Notes under the pieces: model-generated
The model's input: only the letters and a program-made list of their open reading frames with translations
Databases searched by the model: none
Told to the model about the DNA's origin: nothing
Shown: in pieces, positions 34,401 to 41,663 of the stretch
Numbering within the stretch: the stretch's first letter is position 1
Layout of the letters: the number at the start of each line of letters is the position of its first letter
Assembly: GCF_017357425.1 (NCBI RefSeq)
Contig: NZ_CP014571.1
Span: 310,001 to 374,000 of the forward strand
Origin: Arthrobacter sp. D5-1
GTDB taxonomy: Bacteria > Actinomycetota > Actinomycetes > Actinomycetales > Micrococcaceae
DNA length: 64,000 nucleotides
Direction: 5' to 3'
Program-made: the position numbers and the translations under genes

Positions 34401-35300
34401 ATGGTCAAGCAACCTACCGAATTGACGCTCAACTCCCACTGGGCCTACAGGGCAAAAAAGGATGCCGAGTTACAGGAGGTCCGAGTGTTGAAGCTTGGCG
34501 TGAAGCATCCGAAACGTGCCTACATCGCCTTCGTGGACATCGAAGAAGAAGGCGACGAGGCATGGGTTCCTATCGGCAGACTCAAATGCCGCTGGGAGGA
34601 CCTTGCCCGGTTCCAGGAGACGGAGGCGAAATGGGAGGCTGTAGCCTGCGCTTCAGCCCACGCATCTGACGTGGATGCAGAAGTCGCTGAACTGATATTC
34701 GGGTGCTTCGACAAGACGAACTCGGTCAACTACTGGGCTGGGAATTATGCCGGAGTCACAGCGGTGAGTGACCCCGAGGCTTTCCAGAAAATCCACTCCA
34801 TTCGGTGGGAAGAGTTCCTAGATAGTTTGTGCTTCGAGGACGACGGCGAGTTGGTCCTGTCGTTGGAGGCGTCCATGGAACTGGCTCGAAGGCTGGCTAT
34901 GAATGATCCGTCGAAAGTTCAGTTGGAGCTCGCGAAGGTGCTGGATGAGGCCCGGGAAGAGCACCTTGAACTGGCCTCCCTACTCAGGTTGGGAGACAAG
35001 AGGTGGACGACAAGCGGTTCATCCACGCGCCCACGCATAGAAGATCTCACCGAAGCGGCGGCCCTCATCGAAGACTGGATAGGTGCGGACGCAGTTCAAG
35101 AATGGAATGAGATACAAGCCTTGCGGTCAGAAATCATCCGACTCAGCTCCATCATCTCAAAGGCCTCAGGAGTGCTGCACGCCCACGGGCATACCCGCGA
35201 TGCGGCCAGTATTCGCCGACTCCACGGACTGACGAACTACCCTGTTCCGCGTCTCAAGTCCTACCAAGAGATGGCGCAAGACATGAAAGGCATAATGTAG
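34401..35300 (+). CDS. Mobile cargo protein with a broken homologue beyond attR
   Basis: 299 residues from ATG 34401. The N-terminal 140 residues (MVKQPTELTLNSHWAYRAKK, then EAWVPIGRLKCRWEDLARF) form a conserved module whose homologue is a frameshifted remnant at 41254-41663 in the host flank. The C-terminal half is helical (LELAKVLDEAREEHLELASL). No known motif. The same module in and outside the prophage suggests that it moves as a unit between elements at this site. Confidence 0.7.
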   Translation: MVKQPTELTLNSHWAYRAKKDAELQEVRVLKLGVKHPKRAYIAFVDIEEEGDEAWVPIGRLKCRWEDLARFQETEAKWEAVACASAHASDVDAEVAELIFGCFDKTNSVNYWAGNYAGVTAVSDPEAFQKIHSIRWEEFLDSLCFEDDGELVLSLEASMELARRLAMNDPSKVQLELAKVLDEAREEHLELASLLRLGDKRWTTSGSSTRPRIEDLTEAAALIEDWIGADAVQEWNEIQALRSEIIRLSSIISKASGVLHAHGHTRDAASIRRLHGLTNYPVPRLKSYQEMAQDMKGIM

Positions 35301-35317
35301 GGGTTGGGACGGCTTGG

Positions 35318-35731
35318 CTAGAGTTGTTGGTGGAAAACACTAACGAACTTCTTCCGGGCGGCCCGGTACTCGCTGATGGGCTTGTCCCCGAAAGCCCAGC
35401 CTTCGAGTAGGTCCACTAGGTCTGTAGCAGCCTTGTGTAGCTTCACGGGGCAATGGAGCTCAAGTTCCGTTAGTTGCAAACGGGCTTGGGCGCTCGTCTC
35501 TTCGTGGCCCGCATTGCCAGGCAGCACGCCCCGTTGCTCGTAGAAGTCCAAAGCCGCACGCTCCTCAGCTTCGATGGCTGCCAGGAAAATCTCGCAACGT
35601 TCCCGGTTTGTGGCGCGCTTGGCCTCCGCCGCATTCTGTCGGACTTTTACGCGCTCAACCACGACATTCGTTCCACCAGTGGCGAGTATCCCGGCCACGA
35701 CTCCACCCATTGCCCATAGCTGTTCGGTCAT
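35318..35731 (-). CDS. Membrane-anchored helical cargo protein 2
   Basis: 137 residues from ATG 35731; GTG 35773 is possible. A short membrane helix (LWAMGGVVAGILATGGTNVVV) precedes charged helix RVKVRQNAAEAKRATNRERC and a helical rest. The architecture matches cargo proteins 1 and 3, though the sequences differ. It is convergent with the 34401 gene and divergent from the toxin-antitoxin pair. Confidence 0.65.
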   Translation of the reverse strand: MTEQLWAMGGVVAGILATGGTNVVVERVKVRQNAAEAKRATNRERCEIFLAAIEAEERAALDFYEQRGVLPGNAGHEETSAQARLQLTELELHCPVKLHKAATDLVDLLEGWAFGDKPISEYRAARKKFVSVFHQQL

Positions 35732-35861
35732 AGGCAGTAGCTTCTCACGCCGCCGCTGCCCATGGTCCGTCACCCCATAGGGCTTTTGGCGCCGCCGTCG
35801 CTATTTGATGGAGAGGAGCGCCCTCAACGCCTCAGCATGTAGACTTGGACGCAGTAGAAAC

Positions 35862-35902
35862 TGTGGAAAACATGTGGATAACAGGCAAATTCCTGTGGAT
35901 TC
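35862..35902. promoter_or_regulatory. Cluster of DnaA-box-like motifs
   Basis: One exact TGTGGATAA (35873-35881), a one-mismatch copy (35862-35870) and a two-mismatch copy (35894-35902) lie within 41 bp, same orientation, upstream of the toxin-antitoxin pair. They may bind DnaA, or be a repressor site that happens to resemble the box. Confidence 0.4.
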
Positions 35903-35972
35903 AGCTGTGAACTTCCACTCTTGGAATATCTGGGGTAGCCCTTGAGCACCCATGGGGAAGCGGGTGAATTTG

Positions 35973-36407
35973 ATGGCAAGCGTGCACGATGTTGCGGCAT
36001 ACATTCTGGAAAAACAAGGCCGTATGACTGCCATGAAGCTGCAGAAGCTTGCCTACTACTCGCAGGCTTGGAATCTAGTGTGGGATGAGCGGCCGCTATA
36101 CGAAGAGGGCATACAGGCTTGGGCCAACGGCCCAGTCATTTACGCACTCTATGACAAGCACCGCGGCTCCTTTCAGGTCTCCGACTGGCAGTGGGGCAAC
36201 TCCAATAATCTTGACGGGTCCGAAAAGGAAACCATCGACGCCGTCCTAGACGCTTACGGGGCCTACACCGCTCATGAGCTCAGTGAAATGACCCACCGAG
36301 AAGATCCTTGGCGGGATGCACGCAGGAATCTGCCAGAGGGTGCCCGGAGCGCCGCTCACATCACTCAGGCGTCTCTGCACGAGTACTACCATGGGCTCTC
36401 CAACTAG
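35973..36407 (+). CDS. Panacea-domain antitoxin (SocA/GepA-like)
   Basis: 144 residues from ATG 35973; the frame is open from 35952, but family members begin like MASVHDVAAYILEK. Signature sequences are MKLQKLAYYSQAW, EGIQAWANGPVIYALY and a helical C-terminus with AHELSEMTHREDPW. Panacea (formerly DUF4065) proteins are antitoxins that neutralise unrelated toxins encoded next to them. The toxin gene starts 9 bp downstream. In a prophage such pairs often act in phage defence or stabilisation. Confidence 0.85.
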   Translation: MASVHDVAAYILEKQGRMTAMKLQKLAYYSQAWNLVWDERPLYEEGIQAWANGPVIYALYDKHRGSFQVSDWQWGNSNNLDGSEKETIDAVLDAYGAYTAHELSEMTHREDPWRDARRNLPEGARSAAHITQASLHEYYHGLSN

Positions 36408-36416
36408 AGCGTAAGC

Positions 36417-36914
36417 ATGCCTAAATCACCTCGCAAAAAGGTTGCCATCCCCGAGGGAGGATGGCAGGCCGCGGCTGGCAAGCATGCCACACCCCAAGCG
36501 ATAGACGACGTTGGTAGCAAACGGGCGGTCGTTCTCGACGTTGACCAGAACGCAGTGTTGGAACGCAAGCTAGTCTGGCGCTTCAACCAGATCGATCGCG
36601 AGGGACAGTGGTCGCCCACAAATATAGCCTCTTCCGAACTCGGGAACCTGTTCGACAAGATGGCGAGTTTTGAAACGATGACGATTGGTGAGATCTTTGC
36701 GCCCGGCAGCGAACATGGAAAGTCGTATGAGGTTTCCAAAATGCCGGCTCCTTCACAGCGTCGCCTGCAGGACATTGAAAGAGACGACGAAACGGAAATC
36801 GTTCGCCTCCGGTGCGGCGGGGCTCCCCGGCTGTATGGGTTCCTCCGGGAGCACATCTTTCACATCCTCTGGTGGGACCCTCGCCACGAAGTATGGCCGT
36901 CGTCCAAGAACTAG
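36417..36914 (+). CDS. Probable toxin partner of the Panacea antitoxin
   Basis: 165 residues from ATG 36417, nine bases after the antitoxin. The C-terminus RLYGFLREHIFHILWWDPRH resembles a short motif seen in small phage toxins and RelE-like folds. The N-terminal half is charged with a Trp-containing segment (WRFNQIDREGQWSP). Genetic pairing is the main evidence for toxicity. It could act on translation, but the target cannot be read here. Confidence 0.7.
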   Translation: MPKSPRKKVAIPEGGWQAAAGKHATPQAIDDVGSKRAVVLDVDQNAVLERKLVWRFNQIDREGQWSPTNIASSELGNLFDKMASFETMTIGEIFAPGSEHGKSYEVSKMPAPSQRRLQDIERDDETEIVRLRCGGAPRLYGFLREHIFHILWWDPRHEVWPSSKN

Positions 36915-36998
36915 GGTCTCGCGGCCGGTTGCCAAGGCCCATGCCCCTTTTGCGCCGCCTCTTGGGTCCAGGCCTTCGGGCCGCTGCCCCGAGTTAGA

Positions 36999-37253
36999 TC
37001 AATGATCACGACGCGTGGGTTCGCTGAGCATCCGTAGCGCCTCATTGATCCGGTCCTTGTCATAGGCAGCCGGCTTTTTGCCTGCGATGATCTGGGCTAT
37101 CTCATCTTGCTGGGATGGTGAGAAGCGGTAGAGCCGGCCGATACGATCACAGGGCCACGCGCCATCCATCACCTTGCGCCGCACCGTGTGATCACTGAGC
37201 TTGTACCTTGCGGCCATCTCTTGCGTGGTCGCGTATGAGCGTTCTTCAGCCAT
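36999..37253 (-). CDS. Small HTH protein, excisionase-like (minus strand)
   Basis: 84 residues from ATG 37253 with AGGA eight bases upstream. An HTH_17-type domain: YATTQEMAARYKLSDHTVRR, then CDRIGRLYRFSPSQQDEIA. It is divergent from the next gene with only 43 bp between them, so the two probably share an operator. It is a second excisionase-like protein in the prophage, besides the one at 5322. Confidence 0.75.
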   Translation of the reverse strand: MAEERSYATTQEMAARYKLSDHTVRRKVMDGAWPCDRIGRLYRFSPSQQDEIAQIIAGKKPAAYDKDRINEALRMLSEPTRRDH

Positions 37254-37259
37254 GGGTCG

Positions 37260-37289
37260 TATCCTACTCAGCCAGCGAGTATCTAGGAT
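37260..37289. promoter_or_regulatory. Inverted repeat between the divergent HTH genes
   Basis: ATCCTA (37261-37266) and TAGGAT (37284-37289) form an inverted repeat in the 43-bp gap, with AGTAT-like sequence next to it. A likely operator for one of the flanking HTH proteins. Confidence 0.4.
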
Positions 37290-37296
37290 CAATGGC

Positions 37297-37806
37297 ATGA
37301 CGATTCCAAAACTTGCCCTAACGTTCGAGCAAGCGGCCGAGGCTTGCGGATACAGTGTCCGCACGCTGCAGTACCAGGTAGCCGTCGGCAACCTTATGGC
37401 CCGCTACGCGAATTCTAAGGGAGTTATCCGCGTGGAAGACCTGGCCCAGTGGTTGGATCATCTGCCTACAGAGCACAAGGCCAGCCAAGGCCCGGTAAGC
37501 ACGCTGGAAGCTGATGAAAAGGGGGTCGCTGTTGCCGATACCCTTGGCAATGACCTCAACACTACTGAACTTGTCACAAAGCCGTGCTTCCGGAAGCCCG
37601 AGGATGTCGCCCCGGAGCTTGGCATGACGGGGACGGAGCTACGCCGCTACTGCCGAGAGTCTGGGATTCACACCCGACTCAGTCAGAACCGCATCATGCT
37701 CTCTCGGCAGGACGTCGAGAAGCTCCTCGCTTGGGTCGTTGAACGGCAGTACAAAGCCGATAAGTGGTGGAGTGAACCAGAGACCGAGCGAGACCCGTTT
37801 GCATAA
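37297..37806 (+). CDS. Two-domain HTH regulator
   Basis: 169 residues from ATG 37297 after TAGGAT. The N-terminal part (FEQAAEACGYSVRTLQYQVA) is an HTH; a second HTH-like region is ELGMTGTELRRYCRESGI, followed by LSQNRIMLSRQDVEKLLAWV. It thus has two MerR/HTH_17-like units. It may control itself and the divergent 84-residue protein. It could be cargo regulation rather than phage immunity. Confidence 0.7.
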   Translation: MTIPKLALTFEQAAEACGYSVRTLQYQVAVGNLMARYANSKGVIRVEDLAQWLDHLPTEHKASQGPVSTLEADEKGVAVADTLGNDLNTTELVTKPCFRKPEDVAPELGMTGTELRRYCRESGIHTRLSQNRIMLSRQDVEKLLAWVVERQYKADKWWSEPETERDPFA

Positions 37807-37900
37807 TCACGCCTGGACGGGTCGAGGTCTTGGCAAGAAGGACAATCCAAAGCGTGTCTCACAGGACGCCCCTCCATGGCGGCGCATATACGATCGAGGC

Positions 37901-38410
37901 ATGGACCAATGCCTGACCCTCAGCAGCAGCGACCTTGTAAGCCTTTGCGTTCAGTTGTCAGGACGCATTGATGGACTCAAGACACTACCCGTCGTGACGT
38001 CCATAATCGCGGTTGTGGCGGCCGCCGTAACGGCATTCTTGAGCACTAGGGGGTCCATGCTCGCGAGTCGGAAGGAACGCCATAACAAAAGTCAGCGTGA
38101 GGCGCTGTACGGCGCCCAGGATGCGGCACAGGCGCTTAGGACGAGCTGGACCAATCTCAAGTCATGGAGGGACGAGGGCGAAGACGGCAAAAGTCCCATG
38201 CCGCAACACGTAGAGCAAGATCTACTGGCCGCCTTCGAGAAAGTTGTGAGCCGTATCGGAGACGAAGACCTCAAAGACAAGCTGAACAGCTGGCGTGACT
38301 GGTCCCGGCTGTACTTCCATGGATCCGAGGAGCACGACATCCATGAAGAGCGCGCTCGATGGAAGGTAGCGATTGATGAATGCGGTAAGAAGGCCGTGAA
38401 GATCGACTAG
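37901..38410 (+). CDS. Membrane-anchored helical cargo protein 3
   Basis: 169 residues from ATG 37901. A hydrophobic helix (VVTSIIAVVAAAVTAFLST) follows a short outer part, then a charged helical domain (SRKERHNKSQREALYGAQDA). Same layout as cargo proteins 1 and 2. It stands alone downstream of the HTH gene. Function unknown. Confidence 0.65.
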   Translation: MDQCLTLSSSDLVSLCVQLSGRIDGLKTLPVVTSIIAVVAAAVTAFLSTRGSMLASRKERHNKSQREALYGAQDAAQALRTSWTNLKSWRDEGEDGKSPMPQHVEQDLLAAFEKVVSRIGDEDLKDKLNSWRDWSRLYFHGSEEHDIHEERARWKVAIDECGKKAVKID

Positions 38411-38415
38411 CCGCG

Positions 38416-38697
38416 CTATGCGCTGGCGAGGTTGTGGACCGTGACGTGCAGACCGCGCTTCAAGCCCTCGCGCTCGACGTCAGAGATCCAATCCTTGCCG
38501 CCACCGATCACTTCTACATCCTTCAGGCCGGCCTCGGCTACAAGCTTCACCAACTGAGATACGAAGCTCTCCGTGTTGACGTCCAAGTGTCGGCTATCGA
38601 TAAGTACAGGCTCGTTAGGAGCCAGATCGGCGGAGTGGACTAGCTTATCGGCAAGCGCCCGAGATCCAGCGACGCTAGGAACATTGATAATTTTCAA
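38416..38697 (-). CDS. STAS-like protein (DUF4325 type)
   Basis: 93 residues from TTG 38697 with AGGGGGA upstream; longer open frames lack such a site. The core (EPVLIDSRHLDVNTESFVSQ, then LVKLVAEAGLKDVEVIG) matches the STAS-like domain family DUF4325, which often accompanies a GHKL-type ATPase. The partner gene lies 85 bp upstream on the same strand. A partner-switch type of regulation is plausible: the ATPase phosphorylates or binds the STAS-like protein. No conserved Ser can be assigned with certainty. Confidence 0.75.
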   Translation of the reverse strand: MKIINVPSVAGSRALADKLVHSADLAPNEPVLIDSRHLDVNTESFVSQLVKLVAEAGLKDVEVIGGGKDWISDVEREGLKRGLHVTVHNLASA

Positions 38698-38782
38698 TTG
38701 AGATTCCCCCTTTCGCCTGTGCTGTAAGTGTATACGTTTACGTAGGTTTGGGGATCTTTTGGATGGTTGCCGCGGCAAATCG

Positions 38783-39601
38783 TTACGTGATGGGAAGAAC
38801 CACGTCCAAGATTGTTCCGGCATACGATCCCGAGTTTCCGGTCCATGCGTGAAGCCGGGTGGGGCTCATGTGGACCAAGGACTGCCCGGAAATCAGCATG
38901 CCTCTTCCGCCGTGCTGCTTGATCGAATTGTGGATGGAAGTGAGGCCCCTTCCCCGGTCCTCATCCGCAAATTCCGAGGTTCCCATGACGGCCATCAGCA
39001 AGGACTGCTTTTCGCTTGTGGCGCCCGATGCTTGGAGGGTCGTGTAAATGCCCACGCCAGCATCAGCCACCGCCAAGCGGAGCTGGCTGCCATTGTTGAG
39101 CACCTGAGCGGCCATGAACCCTCGGGTAACTCTGGCATGCTCTGGCACGTTGCACCCAGCTTCCAAAAGGGCCTGTGAAACCGATCGTTGCAGGTCGGCG
39201 GCTACCGTTTGATAATTGACGATCGACACGAGGCCCGCGACCTCTTCCTCCGATGAGAACGCGCCTACTTCAACAAGCGCTCGTTCCGACAGGGAGATGT
39301 TTGCATTCACTCGGGGGAGGCCATGAGAGACGCCTGCAGCGTCGAGGACCTTACCCATCCCCATCCGGGATAAGTAGTAGCGCACGTCCCGATTGTCTGG
39401 AGGAATGAATCTTATGGGCGTTCCAGCGGACGCATTGGCATCAACGAATGCGGCCAGGGATGCCATCATCCCGGGGCCTACCCAGCCACTCCTCGAGAGA
39501 TCCACTAAGCATTCCGCACTGGACTGACCCGGGCACAGCGCCGAAAACACCTGAGATCCTTCCGTGGCGTTGCAATGCTCCTGCGCTACCCAATCAAACA
39601 C
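38783..39601 (-). CDS. GHKL-type ATPase with N-terminal STAS-like segment
   Basis: 272 residues from GTG 39601. Residues about 30-80 (CLVDLSRSGWVGPGMMASLA) look like a STAS core. The ATPase part has the N-box E147-AGCN151-VPEHA, the G1 motif D180-A-G-V-G184 and the G2 motif RGRGL (216-220). It resembles serine kinase or anti-sigma-type HATPase proteins rather than transmembrane histidine kinases. It has no membrane segment. With the DUF4325-like gene it forms a compact two-gene cassette next to attR. What it senses is unknown. Confidence 0.8.
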   Translation of the reverse strand: MFDWVAQEHCNATEGSQVFSALCPGQSSAECLVDLSRSGWVGPGMMASLAAFVDANASAGTPIRFIPPDNRDVRYYLSRMGMGKVLDAAGVSHGLPRVNANISLSERALVEVGAFSSEEEVAGLVSIVNYQTVAADLQRSVSQALLEAGCNVPEHARVTRGFMAAQVLNNGSQLRLAVADAGVGIYTTLQASGATSEKQSLLMAVMGTSEFADEDRGRGLTSIHNSIKQHGGRGMLISGQSLVHMSPTRLHAWTGNSGSYAGTILDVVLPIT

Positions 39602-39853
39602 CGGACCCCAATCTGCGCCACTGTCTCGGCTATCTCAATCGAGGTCCGTCAAGGCTGCCTAACCATTCTACTAACGGCCGCCCCTCTGGCCGCCCTCCGT
39701 GACTTCCGTCAAGAGTGACCCAACGTTTACCCAACGAAAACGACGAAATCCAACCAAACATGACGAGTGCCATGGTTGGGCTGCGAGCCTGGAATGGCGC
39801 GGCCGGACGGGGGTGGAACTCATCAACCGAAAACGATGAGATAGGCCGCCGCC
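39602..39853. other. Phage right-end non-coding region
   Basis: Between the ATPase gene and attR I find no supported gene. It contains octamers similar to those near attL (see arm-type sites). Frames on the minus strand reading CGDRTHDPRIRRR across attR are false translations of the tRNA part. Confidence 0.6.
39718..39755. repeat. Candidate integrase arm-type sites, right
   Basis: ACCCAACG at 39718-39725 and 39729-39736 (11-bp spacing, one helical turn), plus ATCCAACC at 39748-39755, all direct. Matching octamers lie near attL at 2426-2444. The helical phasing supports protein binding. Confidence 0.45.
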
Positions 39854-39895
39854 TAATCCGTGGGTCGTGGGTTCGATCCCCACAGGGCCCACCCT
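39854..39895. repeat. attR: attR core (42-bp direct repeat)
   Basis: Exact copy of 2331-2372, containing only the 3' half of tRNA-Lys from the anticodon stem onward. It marks the right end of the prophage, where the original host gene was split. Confidence 0.95.
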
Positions 39896-39900
39896 CCAAG

Positions 39901-39936
39901 ACAGGCCGGAGACCTTAAGTCTCCGGCCTGTTTTTT
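39901..39936 (+). terminator. Original host terminator of tRNA-Lys
   Basis: A 13-bp perfect stem (39901-39913 with 39919-39931), 5-nt loop and TTTTTT run lies 5 bp after attR. In the uninfected chromosome it would directly follow tRNA-Lys. Confidence 0.85.
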
Positions 39937-40016
39937 ATTTCCCGGTCACGTCCCACACTCTGGTTCCTTAAGTTATGCTATTCGATGGATTAATTATTCA
40001 AGTGAGGGGGCTCGGC

Positions 40017-40544
40017 GTGCGGATCTTTGATACGGCGGTGGAGATTGCGTTCGACGATGGCGCCGCCGACGCTTTGATCAGCGCTGCTGATTCCGCGGAT
40101 CAGACCCTGCGCTCCGAAGGTAGCTTCCTGGGTGTCGCCACGGGTTATGCGATGGAAGACTTTAAGGGCGGCTATGCGACCTTGTTCAACCACGCTTTGG
40201 CTGTCCGGGCCGATGACCGGGGCCGGCTTGCCGGTGTCCTCGCGGTGTTGGCGGAGGACGTCAGGCAAGCAAAGCTCAAGGCACGGGAAGAGAAGTCCCG
40301 GCTGAAGGAACTTGCTGCCTGGCAGCAACGCGCCGACTTCCGTGAACAACACTTTCAGACTTTCCAGAGCGTGGCGAGCGATCCGATGCCAGCGGAATGG
40401 CCGGTCGCTGCTCCGACGATTTCAGCGGTGTTCTCGGCGAGGGCCCGGGTCCGGTTAGCCGGTGGATCGGGGGGGGGCGCTACCAGCTCGGCTGATCCTG
40501 GAAAGCTGCGCGAATTTGTGAAGAGTGAACCACATGCCCCATGA
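40017..40544 (+). CDS. Truncated secreted-effector-like gene (WXG100/LXG-type N-terminus)
   Basis: 175 residues from GTG 40017, with GAGGGGG upstream; ATG 39975 is also in frame. It is helical (RIFDTAVEIAFDDGAADALI, then AEDVRQAKLKAREEKSRLKE), which recalls the N-terminal targeting part of WXG100/LXG-type proteins. After a run of nine G (40469-40477) the sequence GKLREFVKS should lead into a larger domain, but a lipoprotein gene starts inside the end of the frame. It is probably a 3'-truncated remnant of a longer gene. Confidence 0.5.
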   Translation: MRIFDTAVEIAFDDGAADALISAADSADQTLRSEGSFLGVATGYAMEDFKGGYATLFNHALAVRADDRGRLAGVLAVLAEDVRQAKLKAREEKSRLKELAAWQQRADFREQHFQTFQSVASDPMPAEWPVAAPTISAVFSARARVRLAGGSGGGATSSADPGKLREFVKSEPHAP

Positions 40545-41130
40545 ACCCGAGGCCCGGCTCAAGGCCCGCCGCATACTCGCCGGATTGTTCTGCGCGACTC
40601 TTGCACTGACCGCCTGCACGCCCCCTGCCACGGAGAACCCCATGACCGGCTCAAGCAATCCCAGCGACCCCGCAACCGTCAAAGCCCAGGTAGAAGAACT
40701 AAAACAAGCCCTCAAGGATCTCCACGCCTTCAAAACCGAAACCCAAAAAGTCATCGGAACCCAGAAATGGGCGGATACAGACAACCCTGTCAACAGCGCC
40801 TGCAGCACATCCGACCGGCAAGACGGAGTGAACTACAGTATCCTGAGCCAAACTTCCGACCCCGTCGATCTGGAAGCGTCAGTAAGCGTCGTCAGAACGT
40901 TCTGGGAATCCAAGGGCTTCACGACCCGAACCGAAACCAACCCCCGGGACCCAGGTCTCATCCGCCTCTACGCTGACGAGAACGGCGGACACCTTCTGTC
41001 CTACTACGCAAACATCAAAGGCTCCAGTCTGGAGATGGACACCGTCTGCATCGCCGGAGACCAAGCCGCAATCTACAAGGAATTGGACAGGCAGGAAGCG
41101 AGCCCCAGCCCCTCGCCGACCACAAAGTAG
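40534..41130 (+). CDS. Lipoprotein, first of a duplicated pair
   Basis: 198 residues from ATG 40534; GTG 40525 is possible. A basic start (ARLKARR), hydrophobic core and lipobox LTAC give a lipid-anchored protein. The mature part begins ENPMTGSSNPSDPATVKAQ and has a helical segment, then a domain ending AIYKELDRQEASPSPSPTTK. A paralogue without signal sequence lies at 41657. Function unknown; the C-terminal region with a central Cys pair (SACSTSD ... DTVCIAGD) suggests one disulfide. Confidence 0.75.
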   Translation: MPHEPEARLKARRILAGLFCATLALTACTPPATENPMTGSSNPSDPATVKAQVEELKQALKDLHAFKTETQKVIGTQKWADTDNPVNSACSTSDRQDGVNYSILSQTSDPVDLEASVSVVRTFWESKGFTTRTETNPRDPGLIRLYADENGGHLLSYYANIKGSSLEMDTVCIAGDQAAIYKELDRQEASPSPSPTTK

Positions 41131-41253
41131 AGCCGTTACAGCACGCTCCTTCTGCCGGCATTACGACCATAGGCACTTGAAGCTAGCCGATGACCTCCCT
41201 TCCGAGGCAATGGACTCTATCTCGCGAACGTTTCCTGCTGATAAGTTCCACCA

Positions 41254-41663
41254 ATGGTCAAGCAAGCCTCAGAACTAACGATCAACTCCCACTGGGCATA
41301 CCGAGCCCGTAAGAACGACAGCCTTCAAGAAGTGCGCGTAGTCAAACTGGGAATCAAGCATCCCCATCGCGCCTACATCGCCTTCGTAGCGATCGAGGAA
41401 GAAGGCGAAGAGACCTGGGCTCCCATCGGCCGGCTCAAATGCCCATGGGGGACCTTGCCCGATTTCAGGAGACAGAAGCGAAATGGGAAGCGATAGCCAG
41501 CGCCTCAGCCCGCGCATCTGACGTAGACGCCGAAGTCGTTGAACTTACATTCGGGTGTTTCGACAAGACAAACTCGCTCAACTACTGGGCTGGGAATTAT
41601 GCGGGAGTAACAGCGGTGAGCGACCCCGAGGCCTTCCGTAAACTCCACTCCATTCGGTGGTAA
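41254..41663 (+). pseudogene. Broken homologue of the 34401 prophage gene
   Basis: The first 60 residues (MVKQASELTINSHWAYRARK) match the prophage protein. A one-base deletion near 41446-41451 shifts the frame; homology continues in the frame open from 41439 (GDLARFQETEAKWEAIASAS) up to HSIRW, where similarity ends abruptly at 41660. The remaining half of the gene is missing. The remnant lies outside the attR boundary and between two lipoprotein copies. Confidence 0.85.

Larger units (their letters stand above)
2331..39895. mobile_element. Siphovirus prophage, HK97-type head, integrated in tRNA-Lys
   Basis: The 42-bp direct repeats bound about 37.6 kb. Inside lie a tyrosine integrase next to attL, a repressor, an excisionase-like gene, replication genes, HNH plus terminase, portal, U35-type protease, capsid, connectors, tail tube, frameshifted chaperones, tape measure, distal tail, lysin, holin and fibre genes in the order usual for long-tailed actinophages. 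All frames of the structural genes are open and tightly spaced, so the prophage appears intact and possibly inducible. The last 8 kb before attR is cargo on mixed strands, as expected for lysogen-expressed genes. Confidence 0.96.

Noticed and set aside
35801..36034. 77-residue minus frame upstream of the Panacea gene
   Set aside because: Covers the DnaA-box-like cluster and the antitoxin start; no ribosome site or coherent domain.
39630..39899. Minus-strand frame beginning MEGGPCGDRTHDPRIRRR over attR
   Set aside because: It is the reverse translation of the tRNA 3' half in attR and is a known annotation artefact.
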